Positions 1 to 5,270 are shown, counted from the first letter of the stretch. The stretch is 6,197 nt of DNA from DASUCS01 sp036275935 (GCA_036275935.1 DASUCS010000122.1:1-6197); one strand, 5' to 3'. The notes: a model not told the origin generated them from the letters alone. Program-made: numbers and translations.

Positions 1-447
1 GGCGACGTCGCGCTTCGCGTCGACGAGAGCGGTGAGGTCGACCGAACCGAACCGGTCGAGTGCCTGCCGTTGCACCGATGGCGACAACAACGACTGGTGC
101 TCGTGCTGACCGTGGAGATCGACGAGCTTGCTCCCCCATTCGCTGAGTGCTGAGGCCGGAGCGATGCGCCCGTTGACGTACGCGCGTGATCGACCGACAG
201 CAGGCACGACCCGGGCGAGCACGACCTCCTCGTCGTCGAGGACGAAGCGACCCTCGATCGTCGCCTCGTCCGCGCCCGGTCGCACGAGCGTGGAGTCGGC
301 CTTGCCGCCGACCAGCAGCTCGAGCGCCTCGACGAGCATGGTCTTGCCCGCCCCGGTTTCGCCGGTCAGCGCGGTCATGCCAGGACCGAGCAGCAGGCGT
401 AGGTCGGCAATGACGCCGAGGTCCTGCACCACGAGCTCGACCAGCAT
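1..447 (-). CDS. recN: DNA repair ATPase RecN, N-terminal part (runs off left edge)
   Basis: RecN is an SMC-like cytosolic ATPase that acts early in recombinational repair of double-strand breaks. Only the first 149 codons are present and the frame stays open to base 1. The visible protein begins MLVELVVQDLGVI, the usual RecN start. It has a perfect Walker A motif GETGAGKT at residues 29-36, then the RSRAYVNGR segment (about residues 97-105) and the DLHGQHEHQSLL segment (about 121-132), both characteristic of the RecN head domain. The rest of the head, the coiled coil and the Walker B/signature motifs lie outside the window. The ATG at 447-445 is the natural start and lies 5 nt after the nadK stop. 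No strong Shine-Dalgarno is visible, so translation may depend on coupling to nadK. The order tlyA-nadK-recN is conserved in actinobacteria (for example Rv1694-Rv1696 of M. tuberculosis). Identity is secure. Confidence 0.96.
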   Translation of the reverse strand, partial: MLVELVVQDLGVIADLRLLLGPGMTALTGETGAGKTMLVEALELLVGGKADSTLVRPGADEATIEGRFVLDDEEVVLARVVPAVGRSRAYVNGRIAPASALSEWGSKLVDLHGQHEHQSLLSPSVQRQALDRFGSVDLTALVDAKRDVA

Positions 448-452
448 GCGCG

Positions 453-1295
453 CTAGCGGTCCGCGAGGCCGAACTTGGCTTTGAGGATGCGGTGGAAGTT
501 GTGATCGCTGCAGCGCACGAGTCGTGCCGGCTGCGACGCCGCGGTGCACGCCACCCACTGACCTTCGGCGAGCTCGGCGACGTGGCGACCGTCCACCGAC
601 ACGATCGCCGGTCGGTCGTGATCGAGCTCGAGTCGAACGGTCGCGTCGGGGGCGAGCACCATCGAACGGTCGAACAGCATGTGCGGCGACACCGGTGTGA
701 CGACCATGGCGCGGTAGACGGGGTCGACGATGGGCCCGCGGGCCGAGAACGAGTACGCGGTGGATCCCGTCGGCGTGGCGACGATGACACCGTCGGCGGC
801 GTAGTTCGTGAAGAACTCGCCGTTCAACAAGACGCGCAGACGAACCGTTCGGCCCGTCGGCGTGCGTTCGACGACGCACTCGTTGAGCGCCAGTGTGTGG
901 CTGCCGTCGCTGACCCGGACGTCGAGGAGCATGCGTTCTTCGATTCGATGCTGTCCGCTGAAGACCCGATCGAGGGCGTGGAACAGCTCGGCCGGTTCGA
1001 CGTCCGTGAGGTAGCCGAGCTGGCCGACGTTGACGCCGAGCACCGCGACACCTTTGGCGGCGACGAGGTCGACGGTGCGCAACATCGTGCCGTCACCCCC
1101 GAGGCTGACTGCCAGATCGCACCCATCCGCGAGACCGGAATCCTCGACACCGAGGTCGGGTCGGTCGATGAGCATCGCATCCTGAAGCGGGAGCCGAATC
1201 TCGTGATCGCGTGCGTTCAGCCAGTCGACGGCGCCGGCCGCGAGGGCTCGGGCCTCGTGCCGTTCGTGGTGCACGACGAGCGCGACCGTTGCCAT
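453..1295 (-). CDS. nadK: NAD kinase
   Basis: NAD kinase phosphorylates NAD+ at the 2'-hydroxyl of the adenosine ribose to make NADP+, using ATP or, in many actinobacteria, polyphosphate; it is cytosolic. The 280-residue product has the family landmarks in order: GGDGT at residues 66-70, NVGQLGYL at 89-96, the NE pair at 138-139 in LALNECVV, and the long DGVIVATPTGSTAY motif at 168-181, followed by FSARGPIVDP, where many homologues have FSAGGP. Length fits the family. The frame is open 38 codons further upstream, but that extension lies inside tlyA. The ATG at 1295-1293 gives the expected MATVALVVHH start and has a GAGG ribosome-binding site 7 nt upstream. This ATG overlaps the tlyA stop as TGATG, so the two genes are probably translationally coupled. 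recN follows after 5 nt. Confidence 0.96.
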   Translation of the reverse strand: MATVALVVHHERHEARALAAGAVDWLNARDHEIRLPLQDAMLIDRPDLGVEDSGLADGCDLAVSLGGDGTMLRTVDLVAAKGVAVLGVNVGQLGYLTDVEPAELFHALDRVFSGQHRIEERMLLDVRVSDGSHTLALNECVVERTPTGRTVRLRVLLNGEFFTNYAADGVIVATPTGSTAYSFSARGPIVDPVYRAMVVTPVSPHMLFDRSMVLAPDATVRLELDHDRPAIVSVDGRHVAELAEGQWVACTAASQPARLVRCSDHNFHRILKAKFGLADR

Positions 1296-2041
1296 CAGTG
1301 CGCCTCGTTGCGAGCGTGCACGAGGAACTCGCGGTTGCCGTCCGCTCCTGTGATCGGCGACTCCATCGTGCCCATGATGCTCGCGCCTCGCTCCCGGAGG
1401 TCGGCGCATATCTCGCCGAGCACCCGGGCGTGGACCTCGGGATCCTTGATCACGCCCCGGCCCTTCGACGCTTCCGCGCGGCCCGCCTCGAACTGCGGCT
1501 TCACGAGCAGGACCAGATCTGCGCCGGGACCCGCACAGGCGAGCAGCGCGGCAGCGACTGTTCGCAAGGAGATGAAGCTCAAGTCCGCCACGACGAGGTC
1601 GACGGCGCCGCCGATGGCGTCGGCATCGAGGCCTCGCACGTTGGTTCGCTCCCGAACCTCGACGCGATCATCCGCGCGCAGCTTCTCGTGGAGCTGGCCG
1701 TAACCGACGTCGACGGCAATCACGTGTCGGGCACTGCGCTGCAGCACGCAGTCCGTGAAGCCACCTGTCGAGGCGCCGGCGTCGAGGACGCGCCGTCCTT
1801 CGACCTCCACCGCGAACTCGTCCAGCGCGGCTGCGAGCTTCTCGCCCCCGCGGCTCACGAATCGGCGGGCAGGACCGCGAACTTCGATCGCGTCGCCGGG
1901 AGCGACGAGACGCGAGGCCTTGTCGGCGACGGCGCCGGCCACGGTCACGCGCTGTTCGGCGATGACCTCGACCGCGCGCTCCCGGCTCGGCGCGAGGCCC
2001 CGCCGGACGAGCTCCGCGTCGAGGCGTCGCCGCGTCGTCAG
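1295..2041 (-). CDS. tlyA: TlyA family rRNA 2'-O-methyltransferase (S4 + FtsJ-like), start at an apparent CTG
   Basis: TlyA proteins are SAM-dependent ribose methyltransferases. In mycobacteria TlyA methylates 16S C1409 and 23S C1920 and confers capreomycin sensitivity. Counting from the CTG at 2041-2039, the 248-residue product has an S4 RNA-binding domain at about 5-60 (RRLDAELVRRGLAPSRERA onwards), the SAM loop VLDAGASTGGFTD at 85-97, and an FtsJ-like K-D-K-E set at K68 (RGGEKL), D153 (VADLSFISL), K181 (LVKPQFE) and E238 (NREF). The first ATG/GTG in frame is GTG 1948, which would remove half of the S4 domain and has no good Shine-Dalgarno. The CTG lines up with Met1 of M. tuberculosis TlyA as I recall it (MARRARVDAEL versus LTTRRRLDAEL) and overlaps the upstream stop as CTGA. 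The protein identity is near certain; the start is an inference. The stop overlaps the nadK ATG. Confidence 0.93.
   Translation of the reverse strand: MTTRRRLDAELVRRGLAPSRERAVEVIAEQRVTVAGAVADKASRLVAPGDAIEVRGPARRFVSRGGEKLAAALDEFAVEVEGRRVLDAGASTGGFTDCVLQRSARHVIAVDVGYGQLHEKLRADDRVEVRERTNVRGLDADAIGGAVDLVVADLSFISLRTVAAALLACAGPGADLVLLVKPQFEAGRAEASKGRGVIKDPEVHARVLGEICADLRERGASIMGTMESPITGADGNREFLVHARNEAH
1303..1306 (-). promoter_or_regulatory. Shine-Dalgarno site of nadK
   Basis: The minus strand reads GAGG here, 7 nt before the ATG at 1295-1293. It lies within the last codons of tlyA. It supports the short nadK start over the upstream ATG at 1409, which would extend nadK 38 codons into tlyA. Confidence 0.6.
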
Positions 2042-2481
2042 GCCTTCTTGGCCGCGGCCTTCTTCGCCGGCGCCTTCTTCTTGGCGGCGGCTGTCTTCTT
2101 TGCCGCGGTCTTCTTGGGCGCCGACTTCTTCGCGGCGCTCTTCTTCGCCGGTGCCTTCTTGGCCTTGGACGTTGCGCCCTGCCCAGGAAGCTGCTTGCGC
2201 AACTCGTCGACCTGGGTCTGCAGGCGCGCAACCGCGTCCTTGGTGGCGGACTCCGCCAGCGCGACTTGCTTGCGGACCTCCTCTTGGATCTGCTCGAGGA
2301 GGCGCTCGGTGTTCTTGCGGCTGCGCTCGACCAGTTCGGTCACGAAGTCCTGCGTCTGCTCGGCTTGCACCTCGCCGGCCTTCACGAGATCGCGCACGAT
2401 GGCCTCGGCTCGCTCACGCGTCATCTCCGCGAACTGGATGCCGGCCTCGAGATAGCGCTTCAACAGCTCGTTCTGGGGCAT
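2038..2481 (-). CDS. Phasin-like coiled-coil protein with histone H1-like Lys/Ala tail
   Basis: This small protein (147 residues from ATG 2481; 148 if the adjacent GTG at 2484 is used) has two parts. Residues about 5-95 are a hydrophilic, heptad-rich helix (LLKRYLEAGIQFAEMTRERA, then ERLLEQIQEEVRKQVALAES and ARLQTQVDELRKQL), resembling phasins and related polyhydroxyalkanoate granule proteins. After a short GQGATS linker, residues 105-147 are a lysine/alanine/proline tail with 18 Lys in 43 residues and KK pairs every five residues, like histone H1-type tails. The combination recalls PhaF of Pseudomonas, which links granules to DNA, but there is no phaC or other PHA gene in the window, so granule binding is only a possibility. 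A general nucleoid-associated or cytoskeletal role is the alternative. It is the first gene of the tlyA-nadK-recN operon and has a probable leaderless promoter directly upstream. Confidence 0.88.
   Translation of the reverse strand: MPQNELLKRYLEAGIQFAEMTRERAEAIVRDLVKAGEVQAEQTQDFVTELVERSRKNTERLLEQIQEEVRKQVALAESATKDAVARLQTQVDELRKQLPGQGATSKAKKAPAKKSAAKKSAPKKTAAKKTAAAKKKAPAKKAAAKKA
2041..2169 (-). repeat. Degenerate 15-bp tandem repeat encoding the Lys-rich tail
   Basis: The DNA of the tail repeats a 15-bp unit coding x-x-x-Lys-Lys. The five KK pairs nearest the linker are spaced exactly five residues apart; later units have 5 or 6 residues and one KKK. The lysine codons I read near the 3' end are all AAG, giving many AAGAAGGCC copies on the minus strand. 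Such low-complexity tracts can change length by slippage. The last AAGAAGG copy lies just before the proposed tlyA CTG start. Confidence 0.8.
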
Positions 2482-2487
2482 CACGGA

Positions 2488-2518
2488 ACTCTAGTGGCGG
2501 GCCTCGGGGCGCTTGCAA
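2488..2518 (-). promoter_or_regulatory. Probable leaderless promoter of the phasin-like/tlyA/nadK/recN operon
   Basis: On the minus strand a -10 element TAGAGT (2493 to 2488, fits TAnnnT) lies 6 nt before the A of ATG 2481, the spacing expected if transcription starts on that A. A -35-like TTGCAA (2518 to 2513) lies 19 nt further upstream. There is no Shine-Dalgarno before the gene, which fits a leaderless mRNA. Leaderless transcripts are common in actinobacteria. The call rests on motif and spacing only. Confidence 0.5.
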
Positions 2519-2552
2519 TAGTTCGCACTCAAGTGTCGCCGCTCGCGCGACG

Positions 2553-2558
2553 TACCGT
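2553..2558 (+). promoter_or_regulatory. Possible leaderless -10 element of the rhomboid gene
   Basis: TACCGT fits TAnnnT and lies exactly 6 nt before the ATG at 2565, mirroring the geometry on the other strand. No Shine-Dalgarno precedes the ATG. I could not find a convincing -35 hexamer at 16-19 nt, so this is weaker than the divergent promoter. Confidence 0.4.
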
Positions 2559-2564
2559 CACGCA

Positions 2565-3368
2565 ATGCTCCCGCTCCGGGATCGGAACCCCACCGGTCGC
2601 ACGCCGGTCGTGACGATCCTGCTGATCCTCGTCAACGTCGGCGTGTTCCTGCTGTGGCAGGGCGGCGGATCGCTGACCGCCGACGACGAAGCGAAGTTCG
2701 ACTACGAGAACGCGGCCATCCCGTGCGAGCTCGTGACGGGGCATCCGGTCACCAACGTCGAGGTCGCGAACGACACGTGCCTCGAGAACCCGCCGCGTGG
2801 CGCGGTCGCGTTCTTCCCCGACAAGAACGTCTACCTGGCCGCCGTCGTGTCGATGTTCCTCCACGGCGGCTGGTTGCACCTCCTCGGCAACATGCTGTTC
2901 CTGTGGATCTTCGGCAACAACATCGAGGACAAGCTCGGATCAGCGGTGTTCCTTGTCTTCTACTTGTTCTCGGGCCTGATCGCGACCGCGGCGCAAGTCG
3001 CGTTCAGTGCGAACAGCGTCGTCCCGTTGATCGGCGCGTCCGGCGCGATCGCAGGCGTGATGGGCGCGTATCTGGTGTGGTTCCCCTGGGCGCCGGTGTT
3101 GACGCTCGTCTTCGTGTTCTTCGTCGAGATCCCCGCCGGCTTGTGGCTCGCGGTGTGGCTCGTGCTGCAGTTCTTCACCGGTCCCAACAGCGACGTCGCC
3201 TACGTCGCCCATGTCGGCGGCTTCGTGTTCGGAATGTTCGTCGCGGTCTTCGTGCGACGCACCGAGTGGTGGCGACAACGCCAACTCAAGGCGCCGAGCG
3301 GTTGGACAGGTACGTCTCGACAAACGTGGCCAGGTCCGGGGAAACCTCGTCGGGTGTGGGATCGGTGA
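2565..3368 (+). CDS. Rhomboid family intramembrane serine protease
   Basis: Rhomboids cut transmembrane substrates inside the lipid bilayer with a Ser-His dyad. This 267-residue protein has the family layout: TM1 at about 14-31, a long hydrophilic loop at about 32-88, the HGGWLHLLGNMLFLWIFGNN block at 100-119, then hydrophobic segments at about 126-147, 152-173, 176-204 and 211-230. The nucleophile is Ser159 in GASGAIAG and the base is His216 in YVAHVGGFVFG, so both catalytic residues are intact. Loop 1 has two cysteines (C54, C72) that could form a disulfide if it is extracytoplasmic. The C-terminal tail from about 231 is basic, rich in Trp/Pro and encoded in the antisense of the HAD gene end (83 bp convergent overlap). 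ATG 2565 was chosen because it directly precedes the conserved MLPLRDRNPTGRTPVVT-type start. The frame is open upstream but only antisense to other genes. Substrate is unknown. Confidence 0.95.
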   Translation: MLPLRDRNPTGRTPVVTILLILVNVGVFLLWQGGGSLTADDEAKFDYENAAIPCELVTGHPVTNVEVANDTCLENPPRGAVAFFPDKNVYLAAVVSMFLHGGWLHLLGNMLFLWIFGNNIEDKLGSAVFLVFYLFSGLIATAAQVAFSANSVVPLIGASGAIAGVMGAYLVWFPWAPVLTLVFVFFVEIPAGLWLAVWLVLQFFTGPNSDVAYVAHVGGFVFGMFVAVFVRRTEWWRQRQLKAPSGWTGTSRQTWPGPGKPRRVWDR

Positions 3369-4044
3369 CGGTGCTCGCGTCGGTGACCACTCCGGTGAGG
3401 ACGAGGGCGAACCGGTAGCCGAGCGTGCGCGCGAACCGTCCGTCGGTGTCGGGACGATCACCCACGACGACGCCGTCGGCCCCGAGGCGCGAGCGCACGG
3501 TGTCCGCCATCGCCTCGTACGGCTTGCCGGCGACGACCGCCTTCACCCCGCTGGCGCGCTCGATGCCGGCGAGGATCGACCCCGCACCCGGAATCGGACC
3601 GTCGGGCGTCGGATAGGTGGCGTCATCGTTGGTCGCGATCAGGCGAGCCCCGTTGCGCACCGCCGTCGCCGCGATCCGCATCCGCTCGTAGTCGAACTCG
3701 CGATGGAACCCCACGACCACTGCGTCGGCGGGGCCTTCGTGCACGATCGTGACCTCGCGGGCGGTGAGCGCTTGCATGGCACCGGGCCCCGCACACAGCA
3801 GGACCCGCTCGCCGGGGCGCACCAGCGTCGCCGCGGCCATCGCCGAACCGACGACACGGCCCTTCGCCTCGATCCCGTGACGGGCGAGCTTGGCCTCGAT
3901 CTCCTCCACGGTCGGGTTCGAGTTGTTGGTCACGAACACGAGTTGCTCTCCGGCGGCGTCGAGCCGGCCGATGGCGTCGGCCGAGCCTGGGATCGGGGTG
4001 TCGGCCAGCCACACCACGCCGTCGAGATCGAGGACCCAATTCAC
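3286..4044 (-). CDS. HAD-superfamily (class IIA) phosphatase, Rv1692-like
   Basis: This 252-residue cytosolic protein is a class IIA HAD hydrolase (NagD / phosphoglycolate phosphatase / 4-nitrophenylphosphatase group). Motif I DLDGVVW has the nucleophile D6 and acid D8; motif II is T39 in VTNNSN; a C2A-type cap lies between, including IATNDDATYPTPDGPIPGAGS (about 136-156). Motif III lysine is K174 in VVAGKPYEA and motif IV is GDRPDTD at 195-201. All catalytic residues are present. The M. tuberculosis homologue in the same position, Rv1692, has been described as a glycerol-3-phosphate phosphatase, so that substrate is a reasonable guess, but HAD IIA specificity cannot be read from motifs. The start is GTG 4044, which places motif I at residue 6 as is usual. 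Its 3' end overlaps the convergent rhomboid gene by 83 bp, and its start is 18 bp from the divergent DUF1015 start. Confidence 0.93.
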   Translation of the reverse strand: MNWVLDLDGVVWLADTPIPGSADAIGRLDAAGEQLVFVTNNSNPTVEEIEAKLARHGIEAKGRVVGSAMAAATLVRPGERVLLCAGPGAMQALTAREVTIVHEGPADAVVVGFHREFDYERMRIAATAVRNGARLIATNDDATYPTPDGPIPGAGSILAGIERASGVKAVVAGKPYEAMADTVRSRLGADGVVVGDRPDTDGRFARTLGYRFALVLTGVVTDASTVTDPTPDEVSPDLATFVETYLSNRSAP

Positions 4045-4050
4045 GTCTGC

Positions 4051-4055
4051 AAGGA
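4051..4055 (+). promoter_or_regulatory. Shine-Dalgarno-like AAGGA upstream of the DUF1015 gene
   Basis: AAGGA ends 7 nt before the ATC codon at 4063, ideal spacing for a ribosome-binding site. Its last A is also the A of an ATG (4055-4057) in a different frame that stops at 4123 after about 22 codons. The site is therefore relevant to deciding how the DUF1015 protein starts. Confidence 0.4.
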
Positions 4056-4062
4056 TGGCGCG

Positions 4063-5154
4063 ATCCCTCGCTTCGCTTCGTTTCCAGGAATCCGCTACGC
4101 GACCGATGACCTCTCATCGGTGACTGCGCCGCCGTACGACGTCATCGACGACGACGAGCGCGCCGAGCTCGTCGCGAAGCACCCGCACAACGTCGTGCGG
4201 ATCGATCTTCCCCGCGGCGACGACGCCTACGCGGAGGCGGCGCGGTTGTTCCAGCAGTGGCAGGACGAAGGCGTCCTCGTCGTCGACGAGCCCTCGCTGT
4301 ACCTGTACCGGATGGACGGGCACACGCTCGGCGTCATCGGCGCCCTCGGCCTCGAGCCTCCGGGCCAGGGTGACGTGCTTCCCCACGAGCACACCACGCC
4401 GAAGGCCCGCAGCGACCGTCTCGATCTCTTGCGCACGACGCACGCGAACCTCTCCCCGGTGTGGGGACTGTCGTTGGCGAGTGGTCTGTCGAAGCTGCTC
4501 GACCCGTCGACGGCAACTGCACTTGGATCCTGGCGCGACGGCGACGGCATCGCCCACGAGCTGTGGCGCGTCTCGGACGCCGACACGATCGCCCGCATCG
4601 TCGAATCGGTGTCCTCCGCGCCAGTCGTCATCGCGGATGGGCACCACCGGTACGAGACGTGTCTCGCGTTCGCCGCCGAACAACCCGACCTCGCAGGTGC
4701 GTCGTCGACGCTGTGCTTCGTCGTCGAGCTCGCACCGGACCAGCTGACCGTGCAGCCGATCCACCGACTGATTCGCAACGTGTCGCTCCCGGATCTCGAG
4801 GCCGCGCTCGCGAGCGAGTACGAGCTCGATGCCGGTGACGTCTCCGGGCTCGCCCTCGTCACGCCCCAGGGCACGCGTCCACTCCGACGCCTCGACGACG
4901 GCAAGGAGATCGACTCGGTCGTGCTGCACCGTGCGCTCGATCGGTTGCCTGAAGCCGAGGTCTCGTTCCAGCACGGCGTCGACAACGTCGAGCGCGCGGT
5001 GCGGTCGGGCGCCGCCGACGCGGCAGTGTTGCTCCGAGGGGTGACCGTCGATCAGATCACTGCGTACGCGAACGCACGCGACAAGATGCCGCCGAAGTCG
5101 ACGTTCTTCTACCCCAAGCTGCGCACGGGAACGGTGTTCCGGTCCCTGGACTGA
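4063..5154 (+). CDS. DUF1015 family protein (function unknown), start codon non-canonical or frameshifted
   Basis: The product (363 residues if begun at ATC 4063) belongs to the DUF1015/COG4198 family. Family marks are IPRFASFPGIRY at the N-terminus, APPYDVI (22-28), HNVVRIDLPRGDDAY soon after, the highly conserved IADGHHRYET block (190-199) and the C-terminal MPPKSTFFYPKLRTG ending. No signal peptide or membrane segment is visible, so it is probably cytosolic. The biochemical role is not known to me and I do not assign one. The reading frame is intact to the stop, but there is no ATG/GTG/TTG at the family start. The nearest in-frame candidate is a TTG at 3943, 40 codons upstream inside the HAD gene. 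Either translation starts at ATC 4063 behind AAGGA, or an extra CG within 4058-4062 separates ATG 4055 from the frame. It is slightly shorter than many homologues of about 400 residues. Confidence 0.88.
   Translation: MPRFASFPGIRYATDDLSSVTAPPYDVIDDDERAELVAKHPHNVVRIDLPRGDDAYAEAARLFQQWQDEGVLVVDEPSLYLYRMDGHTLGVIGALGLEPPGQGDVLPHEHTTPKARSDRLDLLRTTHANLSPVWGLSLASGLSKLLDPSTATALGSWRDGDGIAHELWRVSDADTIARIVESVSSAPVVIADGHHRYETCLAFAAEQPDLAGASSTLCFVVELAPDQLTVQPIHRLIRNVSLPDLEAALASEYELDAGDVSGLALVTPQGTRPLRRLDDGKEIDSVVLHRALDRLPEAEVSFQHGVDNVERAVRSGAADAAVLLRGVTVDQITAYANARDKMPPKSTFFYPKLRTGTVFRSLD
4102..4121. repeat. Perfect 8-bp inverted repeat in the HAD/DUF1015 divergent start region
   Basis: ACCGATGA, a 4-nt spacer CCTC, then TCATCGGT. 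It lies in codons 14-20 of the DUF1015 gene and begins 57 bp upstream of the HAD start codon. It could be an operator for a dimeric regulator of the HAD gene, an RNA hairpin early in the DUF1015 message or in the HAD leader, or chance within coding sequence. Confidence 0.45.
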
Positions 5155-5177
5155 ACTCGTCGCACGACGCCAGCACG

Positions 5178-5226
5178 GTCAGGCGAAGCCGCCGCTGGGA
5201 GCGCAGCGACCAGGCGGTCGCCTGAC
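5178..5226. terminator. Long hairpin downstream of the DUF1015 gene, probable terminator
   Basis: GTCAGGCGA (5178-5186) pairs perfectly with TCGCCTGAC (5218-5226). After a 2-nt bulge, CCGCC (5189-5193) pairs with GGCGG (5213-5217), and GCTG/CAGC (5194-5197, 5204-5207) can close an inner stem. It begins 23 nt after the DUF1015 stop. There is no T-tract on the plus strand, as is common for actinobacterial terminators. Being symmetric it may work in both directions between these convergent genes. Confidence 0.65.
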
Positions 5227-5228
5227 AT

Positions 5229-5265
5229 CACGAAAGCAGCGAGCCCGAAGGGCGAGCGATTCGTG
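5229..5265. terminator. Second hairpin, downstream of korB, probable terminator
   Basis: CACGAA (5229-5234) pairs with TTCGTG (5260-5265). Inside it GC (5239-5240) can pair with GC (5256-5257), and GCCC-GAA-GGGC (5243-5253) forms the tip. On the minus strand it begins 5 nt after the korB stop. It sits 2 nt from the hairpin at 5178-5226, so each convergent gene has its own nearest hairpin. There is no clear T-tract. Confidence 0.5.
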
Positions 5266-5270
5266 TCGAA

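Noticed and set aside
1296..1409. Longer nadK start at ATG 1409
   Set aside because: It would add 38 Arg/His-rich residues encoded within tlyA. The ATG at 1295 has a GAGG site at 7 nt and matches the family N-terminus.
492..1703. 403-codon plus-strand open frame opposite nadK and tlyA
   Set aside because: It is antisense to two securely identified genes, its composition (Arg/Ala/Val/Asp-rich) is typical of GC-rich shadow frames, and no domain is recognisable.
1211..2455. 414-codon plus-strand open frame with an apparent Phe/Ala/Leu hydrophobic stretch
   Set aside because: The hydrophobic stretch is just the antisense of the Lys/Ala tail repeat (AAG read as CTT/TTC). It overlaps three real genes and has no family signature.
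1755..2564. Long upstream extension of the rhomboid frame
   Set aside because: The extension is antisense to tlyA and the phasin-like gene and is Arg/Ser/Pro-rich nonsense. The rhomboid family start is at ATG 2565.
3211..4062. Upstream part of the DUF1015 frame, open for over 280 codons
   Set aside because: It is antisense to the HAD phosphatase and Arg/Gly/Asp-rich. DUF1015 proteins begin at the IPRF segment, so this is a shadow extension.
4114..4974. Minus-strand open frames opposite the DUF1015 gene
   Set aside because: They lie entirely within a gene with clear family motifs and show the Arg/Ser-rich composition of shadow frames.
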